Assembly (NCBI RefSeq): GCF_013385175.1
Contig: NZ_JABZEO010000007.1
Span: forward strand, 62,001-126,000
Direction: 5' to 3'
Origin: Allochromatium humboldtianum
Lineage (GTDB): Bacteria > Pseudomonadota > Gammaproteobacteria > Chromatiales > Chromatiaceae
DNA length: 64,000 bases
Positions 33,038 to 42,827 of this stretch are shown here, in pieces; position 1 is the stretch's first letter, and each line of letters begins with the position of its first letter. The notes beneath the pieces were generated by a model. That model searched no databases. It was not told the DNA's origin and saw nothing but the letters and a program-made list of their open reading frames with translations. A program made the position numbers and the translations under genes.

Positions 33038-34966
33038 TCATTCCGACGGCTCCAGCCAGTTCACGACCAGTTCCTCGGGCGTCAGCGGACGGTCGTAGAG
33101 ATAGCCCTGCCCCTCGATGCAGCCCTCGCGAAACAGGAAATCGGCCTGTTCGCGCGCCTCGATGCCCTCGGCCAGCACCTCGAGTCCCAGGGTGCGGGCC
33201 AGGGCAATGATGGCGCGCGCAATGGAATCGTCGTTGACGTCCTGCGTCAGCCCCTCGACGAAGGAGCGATCGATCTTGAGCCGGTTCAGCGGCAGACGCT
33301 TCAGATAGGACAGGGACGAATAGCCGGTCCCGAAGTCGTCGATGGCCAGGGTGACGCCGAGCGCGCGCATCGCGTTCAGGGCGCGGATGGCCATCTCGGC
33401 ATGGCGCATGAGCTTGGACTCCGTGACCTCCAGCTCCAGACGCGCCGGGTCCAGTCCGGTCCGCTCCAGGATCGCGGCGATCTGGCCGGGCAGTCGCGAC
33501 CGCTCCAGTTCGCGCACCGACAGATTCACGGCCAGACGCGGCACGTGCAGACCGGCGGCATCCCAGTCGACCATCTGGCGACAGCCCAGTTCGAGCACCT
33601 TCAGACCCAGGGTATCGATCAGTCCCAGATCCTCGGCCATGGGAATGAAGAGCGTCGGCGAGAGCAGACCGAGCTGCGGATGACGCCAGCGACAGAGCGC
33701 CTCGACCCCGATGAGCTCGCCCGTGGTCAGATCGACCTGCGGCTGGTAGTACAGGACGAACTCATCGCGCTGCAGGGCCAGACGCAGATCGTGCTCCAGA
33801 CGCAGTCGCTCGGCCGCCCCTTCCGACATGGTCGGCTCGAAGAAGCTGAACCCGTTGCGGCCCGCCTTCTTGGCCTGATACATGGCGATGTCGGCATGAC
33901 GGACCAGGGTCTCGAACTCGCGTCCGTCGCTCGGATAGAGGCTGATGCCGATACTGACCGTGACGAAGAACTCGCGTCCCTCGACCTGAAAGGGCCGGCC
34001 GAACTCCTCCATGACGCGATCGACGAAGTGCGCGACGAAACGCGGCGCCGGGATGTCCTCCAGGATGACGACGAACTCGTCGCCGCCGAGCCGGGCGATG
34101 GTGTCGACGGTGCGGATCTGCGCCGACAAGACCTCGGCGACCCGACACAGCAGGGCATCCCCGACATGATGGCCCAGGGTGTCGTTGACCTCCTTGAAGC
34201 GGTCCAGATCCAGGAACAGGAGCGCGAACTGACGCCGATACCGCCTGGCGCGCTGCAGGCATTGCTCCAGACGTTCCTGGAAATAGGCGCGGTTGGCCAG
34301 ACCCGTGAGGGCATCGTGGTGGGCCAGATAGTCGAGCCGCTCGCTGGTCTCGCGCAGACGCCGACGCTGGCGCACTGCCTCGGTGCGATCGATGATGGCA
34401 CAGACGTAGCGCCGCGCCCCCTGGTCCAGACTCGGGATCTGGGCGATGTGCAGATCGCCGATGAAATCCTCATCCGACCTGGAGCGAAAGCGGACCTCGG
34501 GGATGACGGTCGAGCTGTTCTCGGCCAGCTCGCTCCAGACATCGATGACGGTCTCGCGGTCGGACTCGGCGATCAGGCGCGCGAAGAAGTGTTGATGGAA
34601 ATGCGCGCCGCGCAGGTGGAACAGGCGCTGCGCCGCCAGATTGGCCTCTTGGATCAGCCCCTGGGGGTCGATCACCAGCTCGGCGATCGGCAGGGTGTTG
34701 AAGAAGGAGGTGAAGCGGTCCAGGGCCTCCTGGATGCGGTGCTGGCTCTGGGCCAGCTCCTCGTTCTGGATCTCCAGCTCGGCCTGATAGATGCGCAGAT
34801 TCTCGATCAGGGCCGCCGGCCCCGGATCCTCGTGACTCAGGATCTCCTCGGCCAGATCGAAACGCCGTGCGCGCAGCGCGGCCAGCGCACGCTCGCGCAA
34901 TCCGTCCGCTGGCTCGCCGAGTCCATCCTCGGTCGGATCGGGCCGTGGAGGCGGTCGGCTACTCAT
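33038..34966 (-). CDS. PAS-GGDEF-EAL cyclic di-GMP turnover protein
   Basis: From ATG 34966 the product is 642 residues. A helical N-terminus (QAELEIQNEELAQSQHRIQE) leads into a PAS domain (about 80-200), a GGDEF domain with intact GGDEF and an RxxD inhibitory site (RTVD) upstream, and an EAL domain. The EAL catalytic set is present: EALCRW, NLSVRE, LEVTES, DDFGTGYSS, LKIDRSFV, AEGIE and QGYLYDRPL. Both activities are therefore possible. No membrane helix is seen, so it is cytoplasmic. The longer frame to 35044 is CheB-CheR overlap. The ATG overlaps the stop of the upstream fusion gene by 8 bp, indicating co-translation. Confidence 0.94.
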   Translation of the reverse strand: MSSRPPPRPDPTEDGLGEPADGLRERALAALRARRFDLAEEILSHEDPGPAALIENLRIYQAELEIQNEELAQSQHRIQEALDRFTSFFNTLPIAELVIDPQGLIQEANLAAQRLFHLRGAHFHQHFFARLIAESDRETVIDVWSELAENSSTVIPEVRFRSRSDEDFIGDLHIAQIPSLDQGARRYVCAIIDRTEAVRQRRRLRETSERLDYLAHHDALTGLANRAYFQERLEQCLQRARRYRRQFALLFLDLDRFKEVNDTLGHHVGDALLCRVAEVLSAQIRTVDTIARLGGDEFVVILEDIPAPRFVAHFVDRVMEEFGRPFQVEGREFFVTVSIGISLYPSDGREFETLVRHADIAMYQAKKAGRNGFSFFEPTMSEGAAERLRLEHDLRLALQRDEFVLYYQPQVDLTTGELIGVEALCRWRHPQLGLLSPTLFIPMAEDLGLIDTLGLKVLELGCRQMVDWDAAGLHVPRLAVNLSVRELERSRLPGQIAAILERTGLDPARLELEVTESKLMRHAEMAIRALNAMRALGVTLAIDDFGTGYSSLSYLKRLPLNRLKIDRSFVEGLTQDVNDDSIARAIIALARTLGLEVLAEGIEAREQADFLFREGCIEGQGYLYDRPLTPEELVVNWLEPSE

Positions 34967-37946
34967 GCCCGCGATCAGCCCAGTCCGTGATATTGATGTG
35001 ACTGACGACGACACCGGCGCGGACATGCCGGATCGGCGCGACATACATCAGATACCACTGCCTCCCGCCATCGGACGGCGCCGAATATTCCAGACAGAAC
35101 GAGGAGCGTTCACCGGCCATCACCTGCTTGATGCCCGCCAGCGTATCGCCGGCATGGGGCGCGCTCGCCAGACGTCCGTCCTCGCAGGCGGCGAGATAAT
35201 CGGCTCCGACACCGATCTCCTTGAGTTCGGGGTCGCCGTGTGCGCGTGCGAAGTCGCGCCAGGCGTTGTTGACCATGGTGACGACGCCCTTGTTGTCAAG
35301 CACGGCGACATGCTCGGGCAGCGAGTCGAGCACGGCCTGAAGGTGCTCGATGTCGCGCAGCGTGGTGACGTCGACGAAGGTGGCGACCGCCCCGCGCGGT
35401 TCGCTGGTACGCACCGCATAGGGCAGGACACGGACCAGATACTGACGGTTGTTGGCGGCCTTGATCTCGTGTTCGAGCATCTCGCCGCGCGCGATGGTCT
35501 GGCGCAGATCCGTGATGAACTCCGGGTACTGGAGCAGATTGGTGAAGTCGTCGATCGGGCGGCCCAGATCGCCGTCGCGGATCTTGAACAGGGTCGTGGC
35601 CTCGGGTGTGAAGCGGGTCAGGCGCAACTGCGAGTCGACGAAGATGGTCGCGATCGAGGCGGCCTTGGCCATGCTGTCGAGATCGGCATTGAGCCGGTTG
35701 AGGATCTCGATCTTCTCCTGATTCTCGGCGTTGACCGTGTAGAGTTCCTCGTTGACCGATTGCAGCTCCTCGTTGGAACTCTGCAACTCCTCGTTGGAGG
35801 CCATGAGTTCCTCGTTGGTCGCCTGAAGCTCCTCGTTGGCGGTCTCCAGTTCCTCGATCGTGGCCTGGAGGCTTTCGCGGGTGGCCGCCAGTTCGCGCTC
35901 CAGGTTCTCGATGCGCTGGCTGGTCTCGCGGTCGAGGCTGATGGTCTCGATCGCCCTGGAGGTCTCGCCGTCGATGATGCGCAGCGTACCCGGCTCCGGC
36001 GGCATCACGTCGTCCGGGCCATAGCTGGTGACGGGTTCGAAGGACAGCAGCAGATGCAGCTCGCCGCCCGGCGGCTCGACCGGACGCGCCACCAGACGCA
36101 GCCGCTCGCTGCGGTCGTCGGCGAGCGCCAGACCGATGATGTCCGAGCGCAAGGGCACCCGATCGCGCGCGGCCTTGTAGAGCAGCGCCTTGGCGACGGC
36201 GACCAGCGAGCCGGGCAGCAGCTTGGACAGATCCAGACTGACACTGCCCTCGCCGATGCGCAGATAGGGGCCGACGTCGCCGAAGACGTGCAGCAGGTCG
36301 TGACGCTGGTTGAGCAGCAGACTGGTCGGCGCATAGCCGTGCAGCAACTGCCCCTGAGCGGCATCGATGGCGGCGGCGTCGGTGGCCACGCCACGGGTGC
36401 GCACGCCTGGACGCGGCGGCGCGGGCACGATGGTCGTCTGGCGCGTGCGCGGCGGATTGGCCGCGTCCAGCGGTAGCGACACATGACGCAGGATGCGATA
36501 GATCTTGTGCTTGGAGCTGACCGCCGTGAAATCGGTGTGCAGGTTGGCGATGGTCTCGCTCGGGCCGAGGAAGAGGAAGCCGCCGGGCGCCAGGGCGTAT
36601 TGCAGCCGGCGCAGGGCGCGTTCCTGGGCCTCGGGCCGGAAATAGATCAGCAGGTTGCGGCAGGAGACCAGATCCATCCGGGTGAACGGCGGATCGTCGA
36701 GCAGGTTGTGACGGGCGAAGACGATGCTCTGGCGGATCTCGGTCTTGACCACGAAGTGGTTGCCGCGCTTGATGAAGAACTGCTCCAGACGCTCAGGCGA
36801 GATCTCGGCGGTGATGGCCTCGGTGAAGACGCCGGCGCCGGCGACCTCGATGTTCTGCGGCTCGACATCGGTGGCGAACAGCTTGAAGTTCGGCCAGCGG
36901 CGCGCCTTCTCGAACGCCTCGGCGAAGAGGATGGCCAATGAATAAGCCTCCTCGCCCGTGGCCACGCCCGGCACCCAGACCCGGATCGGCTGGTTGCCGT
37001 TGTGGTCGCTGACGATGGTGCGCACGGCGGTCTCGGCCAGCACCTCGAAGGCGTCCGGGTCGCGGAAGAAGCTGGTGACGGGGATCAGCAGTTCGCGTCT
37101 CAGGGTCGCCAGCTCGCCCCGGTCGGCGCTCAGCAGCCGCACATAGTTGAGCAGGTCCGGGGTCTGGCGCACCTGCATCCGGCGCTCCATGCGCCGCATC
37201 ACGGTGGCCGGTTTGTACTCGCGGAAATCGATGCCGCCCGAGTGCTGCAACAGGTGCATGACTTCTTCATGCGCGCTGTCGCGGTCGATCTCCATCGCCA
37301 TCGAAGGCGGGCGCACCTTGGGCTGGGGGCGCTGATGGATGTGGTCGAGCAGACGCGGCCCGATCTCCTCGGGCGGCAGGATGGCGTCGACCAGACTGGT
37401 GGCGATGACGCTGCGCGGCATGCCGTCGAACTTGGCCGTCTCCGGATCCTGGGCCACCAGGAAACCGCCGGCGTCGTTGATGGCCACCGCACCGCGCGTG
37501 CCGTCCGAGCCGGTGCCGGAGAGGATGACGCCGATGGCGTGATTGCCGAACTCCTTGGCCAGCGAACTGAAGAACAGATCGATCGGCAGGGTCAGCCCAC
37601 GCGGGTTCTTCGGACTCAGGCGCAGCACGTCACCGCTGACGGTCATCAGACTCGCCGGCGGGATCAGATGCACCCGATTGGCCTCAATGCGCATGTCGTG
37701 CTCGACCGTCACCACCGGCATGGGCGTGTGACGCGCGAGCAGATTGCCCATCATGCTCTTATGGTCGGGCGACAGATGCTGGACGACGACATAGGCCGCC
37801 CCCGTATCTGTCGGCAGTCCCTGGAAGAACCGCTCCAGGGCATCGAGTCCCCCGGCCGAGGCGCCGATGGCCACCACATAGCCATCGAATCGACCGGGGA
37901 TCGATACCTGATTACCCTCTCCCGCCGCTTTCGGGTCGCTGGACAT
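34959..37946 (-). CDS. CheB-CheR fusion with coiled coil and PAS domains
   Basis: From ATG 37946 (AGGAGC upstream) the product is 995 residues; an in-frame ATG at 37985 lacks that site. The CheB methylesterase domain (about 20-205) has its Ser, His and Asp (AIGASAGGLDAL, VQHLSPDH, SGTGSDGTRG) but no receiver domain in front. The CheR methyltransferase (about 225-480) has SFFRDPDAF, GVATGEEAYSLAI and SCRNLLIYF. A long coiled coil of NEEL heptads (about 665-745) and two PAS domains follow. There is no histidine kinase at the end, unlike many relatives, and no chemoreceptor or che genes are nearby. The GGDEF-EAL gene overlaps its stop. Confidence 0.93.
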   Translation of the reverse strand: MSSDPKAAGEGNQVSIPGRFDGYVVAIGASAGGLDALERFFQGLPTDTGAAYVVVQHLSPDHKSMMGNLLARHTPMPVVTVEHDMRIEANRVHLIPPASLMTVSGDVLRLSPKNPRGLTLPIDLFFSSLAKEFGNHAIGVILSGTGSDGTRGAVAINDAGGFLVAQDPETAKFDGMPRSVIATSLVDAILPPEEIGPRLLDHIHQRPQPKVRPPSMAMEIDRDSAHEEVMHLLQHSGGIDFREYKPATVMRRMERRMQVRQTPDLLNYVRLLSADRGELATLRRELLIPVTSFFRDPDAFEVLAETAVRTIVSDHNGNQPIRVWVPGVATGEEAYSLAILFAEAFEKARRWPNFKLFATDVEPQNIEVAGAGVFTEAITAEISPERLEQFFIKRGNHFVVKTEIRQSIVFARHNLLDDPPFTRMDLVSCRNLLIYFRPEAQERALRRLQYALAPGGFLFLGPSETIANLHTDFTAVSSKHKIYRILRHVSLPLDAANPPRTRQTTIVPAPPRPGVRTRGVATDAAAIDAAQGQLLHGYAPTSLLLNQRHDLLHVFGDVGPYLRIGEGSVSLDLSKLLPGSLVAVAKALLYKAARDRVPLRSDIIGLALADDRSERLRLVARPVEPPGGELHLLLSFEPVTSYGPDDVMPPEPGTLRIIDGETSRAIETISLDRETSQRIENLERELAATRESLQATIEELETANEELQATNEELMASNEELQSSNEELQSVNEELYTVNAENQEKIEILNRLNADLDSMAKAASIATIFVDSQLRLTRFTPEATTLFKIRDGDLGRPIDDFTNLLQYPEFITDLRQTIARGEMLEHEIKAANNRQYLVRVLPYAVRTSEPRGAVATFVDVTTLRDIEHLQAVLDSLPEHVAVLDNKGVVTMVNNAWRDFARAHGDPELKEIGVGADYLAACEDGRLASAPHAGDTLAGIKQVMAGERSSFCLEYSAPSDGGRQWYLMYVAPIRHVRAGVVVSHINITDWADRGHE

Positions 37947-38096
37947 ACCACTAGGCTCCTGTCTGCTGTTCGTGTCGAACCGCATTCACGATGACAGCAT
38001 GGTTTCGAGAGCCTGCCAGTCCGAGCACCGCCCCGGCAACTGTCTTCAGCAACGCGATTCGAGTATCCGGCCCATTATAGGCGAACCCCGTGCAGG

Positions 38097-39542
38097 TCAG
38101 TTCCGGATGCTCGCCGGTCGCGCCAGGGCCAGACCATCGATCACCTGCATGGCGCCGATCCCGACCAGACCGCCGATCAGCATCGCCAGATAGAGCACAG
38201 CGACGGGTTGTTCGATCAGGGCGAATGTGAGCAGCGCCAAGCCTGCTCCCAGCTCCAGGACACCGCTGCGCCAGAGGGGCGTGCGCGCGGTCTTGCGGTC
38301 GCGGGCCTTGGGCGTGCGCACGAACTCGGTGCGATGACCCAGCAGCGCCTCCAGTCCGCCGCGCGCGTTCGACAGCAGCAATCCGCTCGTCAGCGCCAGG
38401 GCGCCCAGGATCTCGATCGCCGTCCGGCGTACCCCCTCATCGCGCCCAGCCATGGTCAGAAACATGATGGGCGCGGCAAAGCCCAGGACGGAGGTCACGG
38501 AGGCCACGACGCTCAGTCCGGCGCCGCCGACCACGGCGCCGGCCATGAAGGGCAGTCCCATGATCAGACAGGCCACGCCGACCACGAAGGCCAGCGGCTG
38601 CCCGATCTGGAAGCTGATCATGATCTTCTGCCAGACGGGCAGACGCCGACTGCGCCAAACCATCGGCGTCAGCTTGATGAAGCACTGCACGAAGCCCTTG
38701 GTCCAGCGGAATTGCTGTACCCGCCAGGCACGCGCCGAGGTCGGCAGCGAACCGGGCACGACCAGATCGCCCATGAAGCCCGAGCGCCAGCCGGCAAGAT
38801 TGGCGCGCAGACTCAGATCCAGATCCTCGGTGAGGGTGTCGCCGTCCCAGCCGCCGGCCTCGTCGATGGCCGCACGACGCCACAGCCCGCAGGTGCCGTT
38901 GAAGGGCAGCGGCAGACCCAGACGCCAGCGCGCTTCCTGTTCGACGCCGAAGTGCGAGTCGAGCAGACGGGCCTGGATGCGGGTGAGCAGACTCTCGTCG
39001 CGATTGAGATGACCCCAGCGGGTCTGGACATAGGCCAGATCGGGGCTGGCGACGAGCGCACCGACCGTCCGCTGCAGGAAGTCCGGCGGCGGGATGAAGT
39101 CGGCGTCGAAGATGGCCACGAAAGGCGCTTCTGAGCGCTCCAGTCCGGCGGCGAGCGCCCCGGCCTTGAAGGCGGTGCGCTGGACGCGGTGCAGGAGTTC
39201 GATGTTCACCCCCTGCTGTTTGAGCGCTGCCACGGCACGCTGACTGATGGCGAGCGAGCCGTCGATGCTGTCGTCGAGCACCTGGATCTCCAGACGGTCG
39301 CGCGGCCAGTCGAGGCCCATGACCGCCTCCAGGATACGCTCGACCAGATCGCCCTCGTTGAAGAGCGGGAGCTGGACCAGGACGCGCGGGCGTTCGGCGT
39401 CGGTGAGCTTGGCTACGGAGAGCGGCCGGCCAGGCATGAAGCGGCGCGCCAGGGTCAGCGCGACCAGATTGAGCGAACAGAGTGCCAGAATGACGAGGCC
39501 GAGTATCAGGTAGTACTCGACCGAGGTTTCAGCCGCAAGCAT
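38097..39542 (-). CDS. Processive family 2 glycosyltransferase (cellulose/mannan synthase-like)
   Basis: From ATG 39542 the product is 481 residues; a further in-frame ATG at 39599 adds 19 unlikely residues. An N-terminal membrane helix precedes the GT2 catalytic domain with the D, D, D, QxxRW set: DDSIDG, FDADFIPP, TEDLDLSLR and QQFRWTKG. Several C-terminal membrane helices follow. This is the layout of CslA/mannan-synthase-like enzymes that build and export a beta-linked polysaccharide. There is no PilZ domain and no partner gene (BcsB- or Alg8/44-like) nearby. Substrate unknown. It stands alone downstream of the ferredoxin terminator. Confidence 0.88.
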   Translation of the reverse strand: MLAAETSVEYYLILGLVILALCSLNLVALTLARRFMPGRPLSVAKLTDAERPRVLVQLPLFNEGDLVERILEAVMGLDWPRDRLEIQVLDDSIDGSLAISQRAVAALKQQGVNIELLHRVQRTAFKAGALAAGLERSEAPFVAIFDADFIPPPDFLQRTVGALVASPDLAYVQTRWGHLNRDESLLTRIQARLLDSHFGVEQEARWRLGLPLPFNGTCGLWRRAAIDEAGGWDGDTLTEDLDLSLRANLAGWRSGFMGDLVVPGSLPTSARAWRVQQFRWTKGFVQCFIKLTPMVWRSRRLPVWQKIMISFQIGQPLAFVVGVACLIMGLPFMAGAVVGGAGLSVVASVTSVLGFAAPIMFLTMAGRDEGVRRTAIEILGALALTSGLLLSNARGGLEALLGHRTEFVRTPKARDRKTARTPLWRSGVLELGAGLALLTFALIEQPVAVLYLAMLIGGLVGIGAMQVIDGLALARPASIRN

Positions 39543-39823
39543 GGCTTGAATTCCGCTGGGTGAGGGATGGACTGGAGACAGAACGAACACCGGATCCAAA
39601 CCGACCGCGAGCGGCCGAGAGGCTGCCGCCTCTATCCGATGTCTCTTTAAGAATCATCGACGGGGGCCGGAATGCGCCCCCTGGACGTGACGAATGTCTT
39701 GCTGCGATCAATGGCGATACAGCATAGGTTGGTCGCTTGCCGACAGCAAGTCCGGCACACAATAAATTACAGTCAGGACTCCCGAAACGCTGACCGGCGC
39801 GCGACTCGCGACGCACTCACGCA
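39543..39823. other. Intergenic region between the glycosyltransferase and ferredoxin genes
   Basis: The gap from the glycosyltransferase start to the ferredoxin stop is 337 bp; this entry covers the part before the ferredoxin terminator. It should hold the glycosyltransferase promoter on the minus strand. I see an AT-richer patch around 39755-39775 (AATAAATTACAG) but no convincing hexamer pair, small gene or RNA. Confidence 0.4.
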
Positions 39824-39847
39824 AACGCCCTCGGGAGCGAGGGCGTT
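39824..39847 (-). terminator. Rho-independent terminator after the ferredoxin gene
   Basis: A perfect 10-bp stem (AACGCCCTCG with CGAGGGCGTT) encloses a 4-nt loop. On the minus strand it ends in TTTGCG. It lies 33 bp after the ferredoxin stop. Confidence 0.8.
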
Positions 39848-39879
39848 CTCAGTCGCGAGACTGGCGCGAGCGGCCAGAG

Positions 39880-40782
<903 letters not shown>

Positions 40783-40858
40783 TTACCGAAATGACAGAGC
40801 ATCGCCCAGCCGGCCCGAGCCGATGAGCAGTGCGGAACCCGAACGCTCGTCGGTCCAA

Positions 40859-41437
40859 TCAGGCCGAGCCGATCCTGGCCAGACCGTAACGCACCTGACC
40901 GGCCGTCTTGTCGCGGATCAGCTCCCAGGACGCGGGCAGCGGCGGAAAGCCGATCTGAATCGGGGCTTCAAGATAGATCCGTGCCTCAGGGGCCAGCCAG
41001 CCATGTCGGTCGAGCCGCTCGATCGCCGGGGCGAGCAATCCCTCGGCGAAGGGCGGATCGAGAAAGACCAGATCGAACGGCTCGCCGTCACGCTCCAGCC
41101 AGATCAGGGCATCAGCCTCATGGACCTGGAGATCGGCGGCGTCGAGCATCCCGGCATTGGCGCGCAACTGACGGGCGACGACGGCGGCACGCTCGACCAT
41201 CACCACCTTGCCGGCGCCGCGCGAGAGGGCCTCGAAGCCGAGCGCCCCGCTACCGGCGAAGAGGTCGAGACAGCGCGCGCCCTCGATCAGGGGCGCGACC
41301 CAGTTGAACAGCGTCTCGCGCACCCGATCCGAGGTCGGGCGCAACCCTGGTTGATCGGGAAAGCCCAGACGGCGGCCGCGATGGCGACCGCCGATGAGAC
41401 GCAGCTGATTGGACGAACGATCCTTAGTGCGTGCCAC
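40859..41437 (-). CDS. rsmD: 16S rRNA (guanine966-N2)-methyltransferase
   Basis: RsmD methylates G966 in 30S assembly intermediates. The 192-residue length is normal. Features: an N-terminal RLIGGRHRGRRLGFPD, LRPTSDRVRETLFNW, the SAM-binding CLDLFAGSGALGFEALSRG and the catalytic LVFLDPPFAEG (DPPF). Its start overlaps the end of the upstream M16 gene by 14 bp. A 193-bp gap separates it from coaD. Confidence 0.95.
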   Translation of the reverse strand: MARTKDRSSNQLRLIGGRHRGRRLGFPDQPGLRPTSDRVRETLFNWVAPLIEGARCLDLFAGSGALGFEALSRGAGKVVMVERAAVVARQLRANAGMLDAADLQVHEADALIWLERDGEPFDLVFLDPPFAEGLLAPAIERLDRHGWLAPEARIYLEAPIQIGFPPLPASWELIRDKTAGQVRYGLARIGSA

Positions 41438-42827
41438 GGGCCAGTGACACCTGCTCGGTTGCGGAACCCGCTTCGACCTGCGTCGATGAGGCGCCGACCG
41501 TGACGATGGCCAGTCGCTCGGGATGAACGCGCCGCGCGAAGGCGTCGCGGATCTGCTCGGCCGTGACCGATTCGATGCGCTCGCGGAAGCGGTCGAGATA
41601 GTCGAGCGGCAGGTCGTAGAAGCCGATCACGGCCAGATACTGCACGATGTTGCTGTTGCTGGCGATCTTGAGCGGGAAGCCGCCGGTGATGTTCTTCCTG
41701 GCCGCCGTCAGTTCCTCCTCGGTCGGTCCCTGGTCGATGAAGCGCTTGAGCGTGTCGAGCATCACGGCACGCGCCTGCTCGGCCTGATCGTTGCGGGTCT
41801 GGAGCGACATCAGGAAGGGGCCGGGCTGGGCGAGCGGCAGGAAATAGCTGTAGGTGCTGTAGGACAGCCCGCGCTTCTCGCGAATCTCGTCCATGAGGAT
41901 GGAGACCAGACCGCTGCCGCCCAGGATGTGGTTGCCGACATGGAGCGCGAAATAATCGGGGTCGCCGCGACGCATCCCTGGCTGACCGGCCAGCACCGTG
42001 GTCTGGCTCGACGGGAAGTCGATCGATTTCAGGATCGCGTCGGCGAGTTCGGGCACGGGGGGCAGGGGCGCGGCCGGCTCGCCGCTGGGCAGTCCGGAGA
42101 CCAGTCGCCTGGCCAGCGCCTCGGCCCCGGCGCGGTCGAGAGCGCCGACGATGGCCAGCACGGCGTTGGAACCGACATAGTGACGGGCATGGAAGTCAGC
42201 CAGTTCGGCACGCTTCAGATCCGCGATCGATTCGGGTGTCCCTGAGGGGTCGGAGGCATAGGGATGGCTGCCGAAGACCGCGCGATAGAGCGCCTTCTGC
42301 CCGACACTGCGCGGCGACTCATCCTCCTGACGCAGGGCGACGAGCCGATTCTGGCGCACGCGCTCCAGTTCGCCCGGCGCAAAGGTGGGGCGCGCGATCA
42401 GGGTCGCGAAGGTGTCGACAGCGGTGTCGAAGGCCGGCTGGCGGGTCAGGGTGCGCAGCGCGACCGTCGCCATGTCGCGATCGACGTCGGTGCTCAGGAC
42501 GGCGCCGACCCCATCGAGCCGGTCGGCGATGGCATCCGCGTCCCAGTCGCCCGCGCCCTCGCTGAGCATGGCGGCCGTCATCGAGGCCAGACCGGAACGC
42601 TCGCCGTCGCGTGCGCTGCCGGCGGCGAACACCAGACGCACGTCGACCATGGGGATCTCGGGCGCGGCGACGAAGAGCACGCGCGTCCCATTGTCGGTGT
42701 TCCAGGTCTGGATCTCGGGCGTGGCCTGGGCCAGCAGCGGGCTGGTGAACAGAAGGGTTCCGGCGAGCCAGGCCGTCAGGCGACGCGCGGCGCGATCGAT
42801 GCGGTCGGACTGTCGTTCAACGCACAT
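41424..42827 (-). CDS. M16 peptidase family, non-catalytic-type subunit
   Basis: The 467-residue protein has a signal peptide (about 1-36) and the two-half M16 fold. The zinc motif HxxEH is absent: the aligned segment is SGLASMTAAMLSEGAG. The second-half Arg/Tyr substrate-binding motif is kept (EIREKRGLSYSTYSYF). This is the pattern of the helper subunit in heterodimeric M16B peptidases. It overlaps the upstream catalytic gene by 11 bp, so the two are probably made together and act in the periplasm. Confidence 0.92.
   Translation of the reverse strand: MCVERQSDRIDRAARRLTAWLAGTLLFTSPLLAQATPEIQTWNTDNGTRVLFVAAPEIPMVDVRLVFAAGSARDGERSGLASMTAAMLSEGAGDWDADAIADRLDGVGAVLSTDVDRDMATVALRTLTRQPAFDTAVDTFATLIARPTFAPGELERVRQNRLVALRQEDESPRSVGQKALYRAVFGSHPYASDPSGTPESIADLKRAELADFHARHYVGSNAVLAIVGALDRAGAEALARRLVSGLPSGEPAAPLPPVPELADAILKSIDFPSSQTTVLAGQPGMRRGDPDYFALHVGNHILGGSGLVSILMDEIREKRGLSYSTYSYFLPLAQPGPFLMSLQTRNDQAEQARAVMLDTLKRFIDQGPTEEELTAARKNITGGFPLKIASNSNIVQYLAVIGFYDLPLDYLDRFRERIESVTAEQIRDAFARRVHPERLAIVTVGASSTQVEAGSATEQVSLARGTH

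Noticed and set aside
34967-35044. Longer N-terminus of the GGDEF-EAL protein (start 35044)
   Set aside because: Adds 26 Ser/Arg-rich residues read out of frame from the CheB-CheR-PAS gene; ATG 34966 is the coupled start.
35740-35860. Tandem 21-bp DNA repeats
   Set aside because: Explained by the NEEL heptads of the coiled coil in the CheB-CheR fusion; no separate repeat element is needed.
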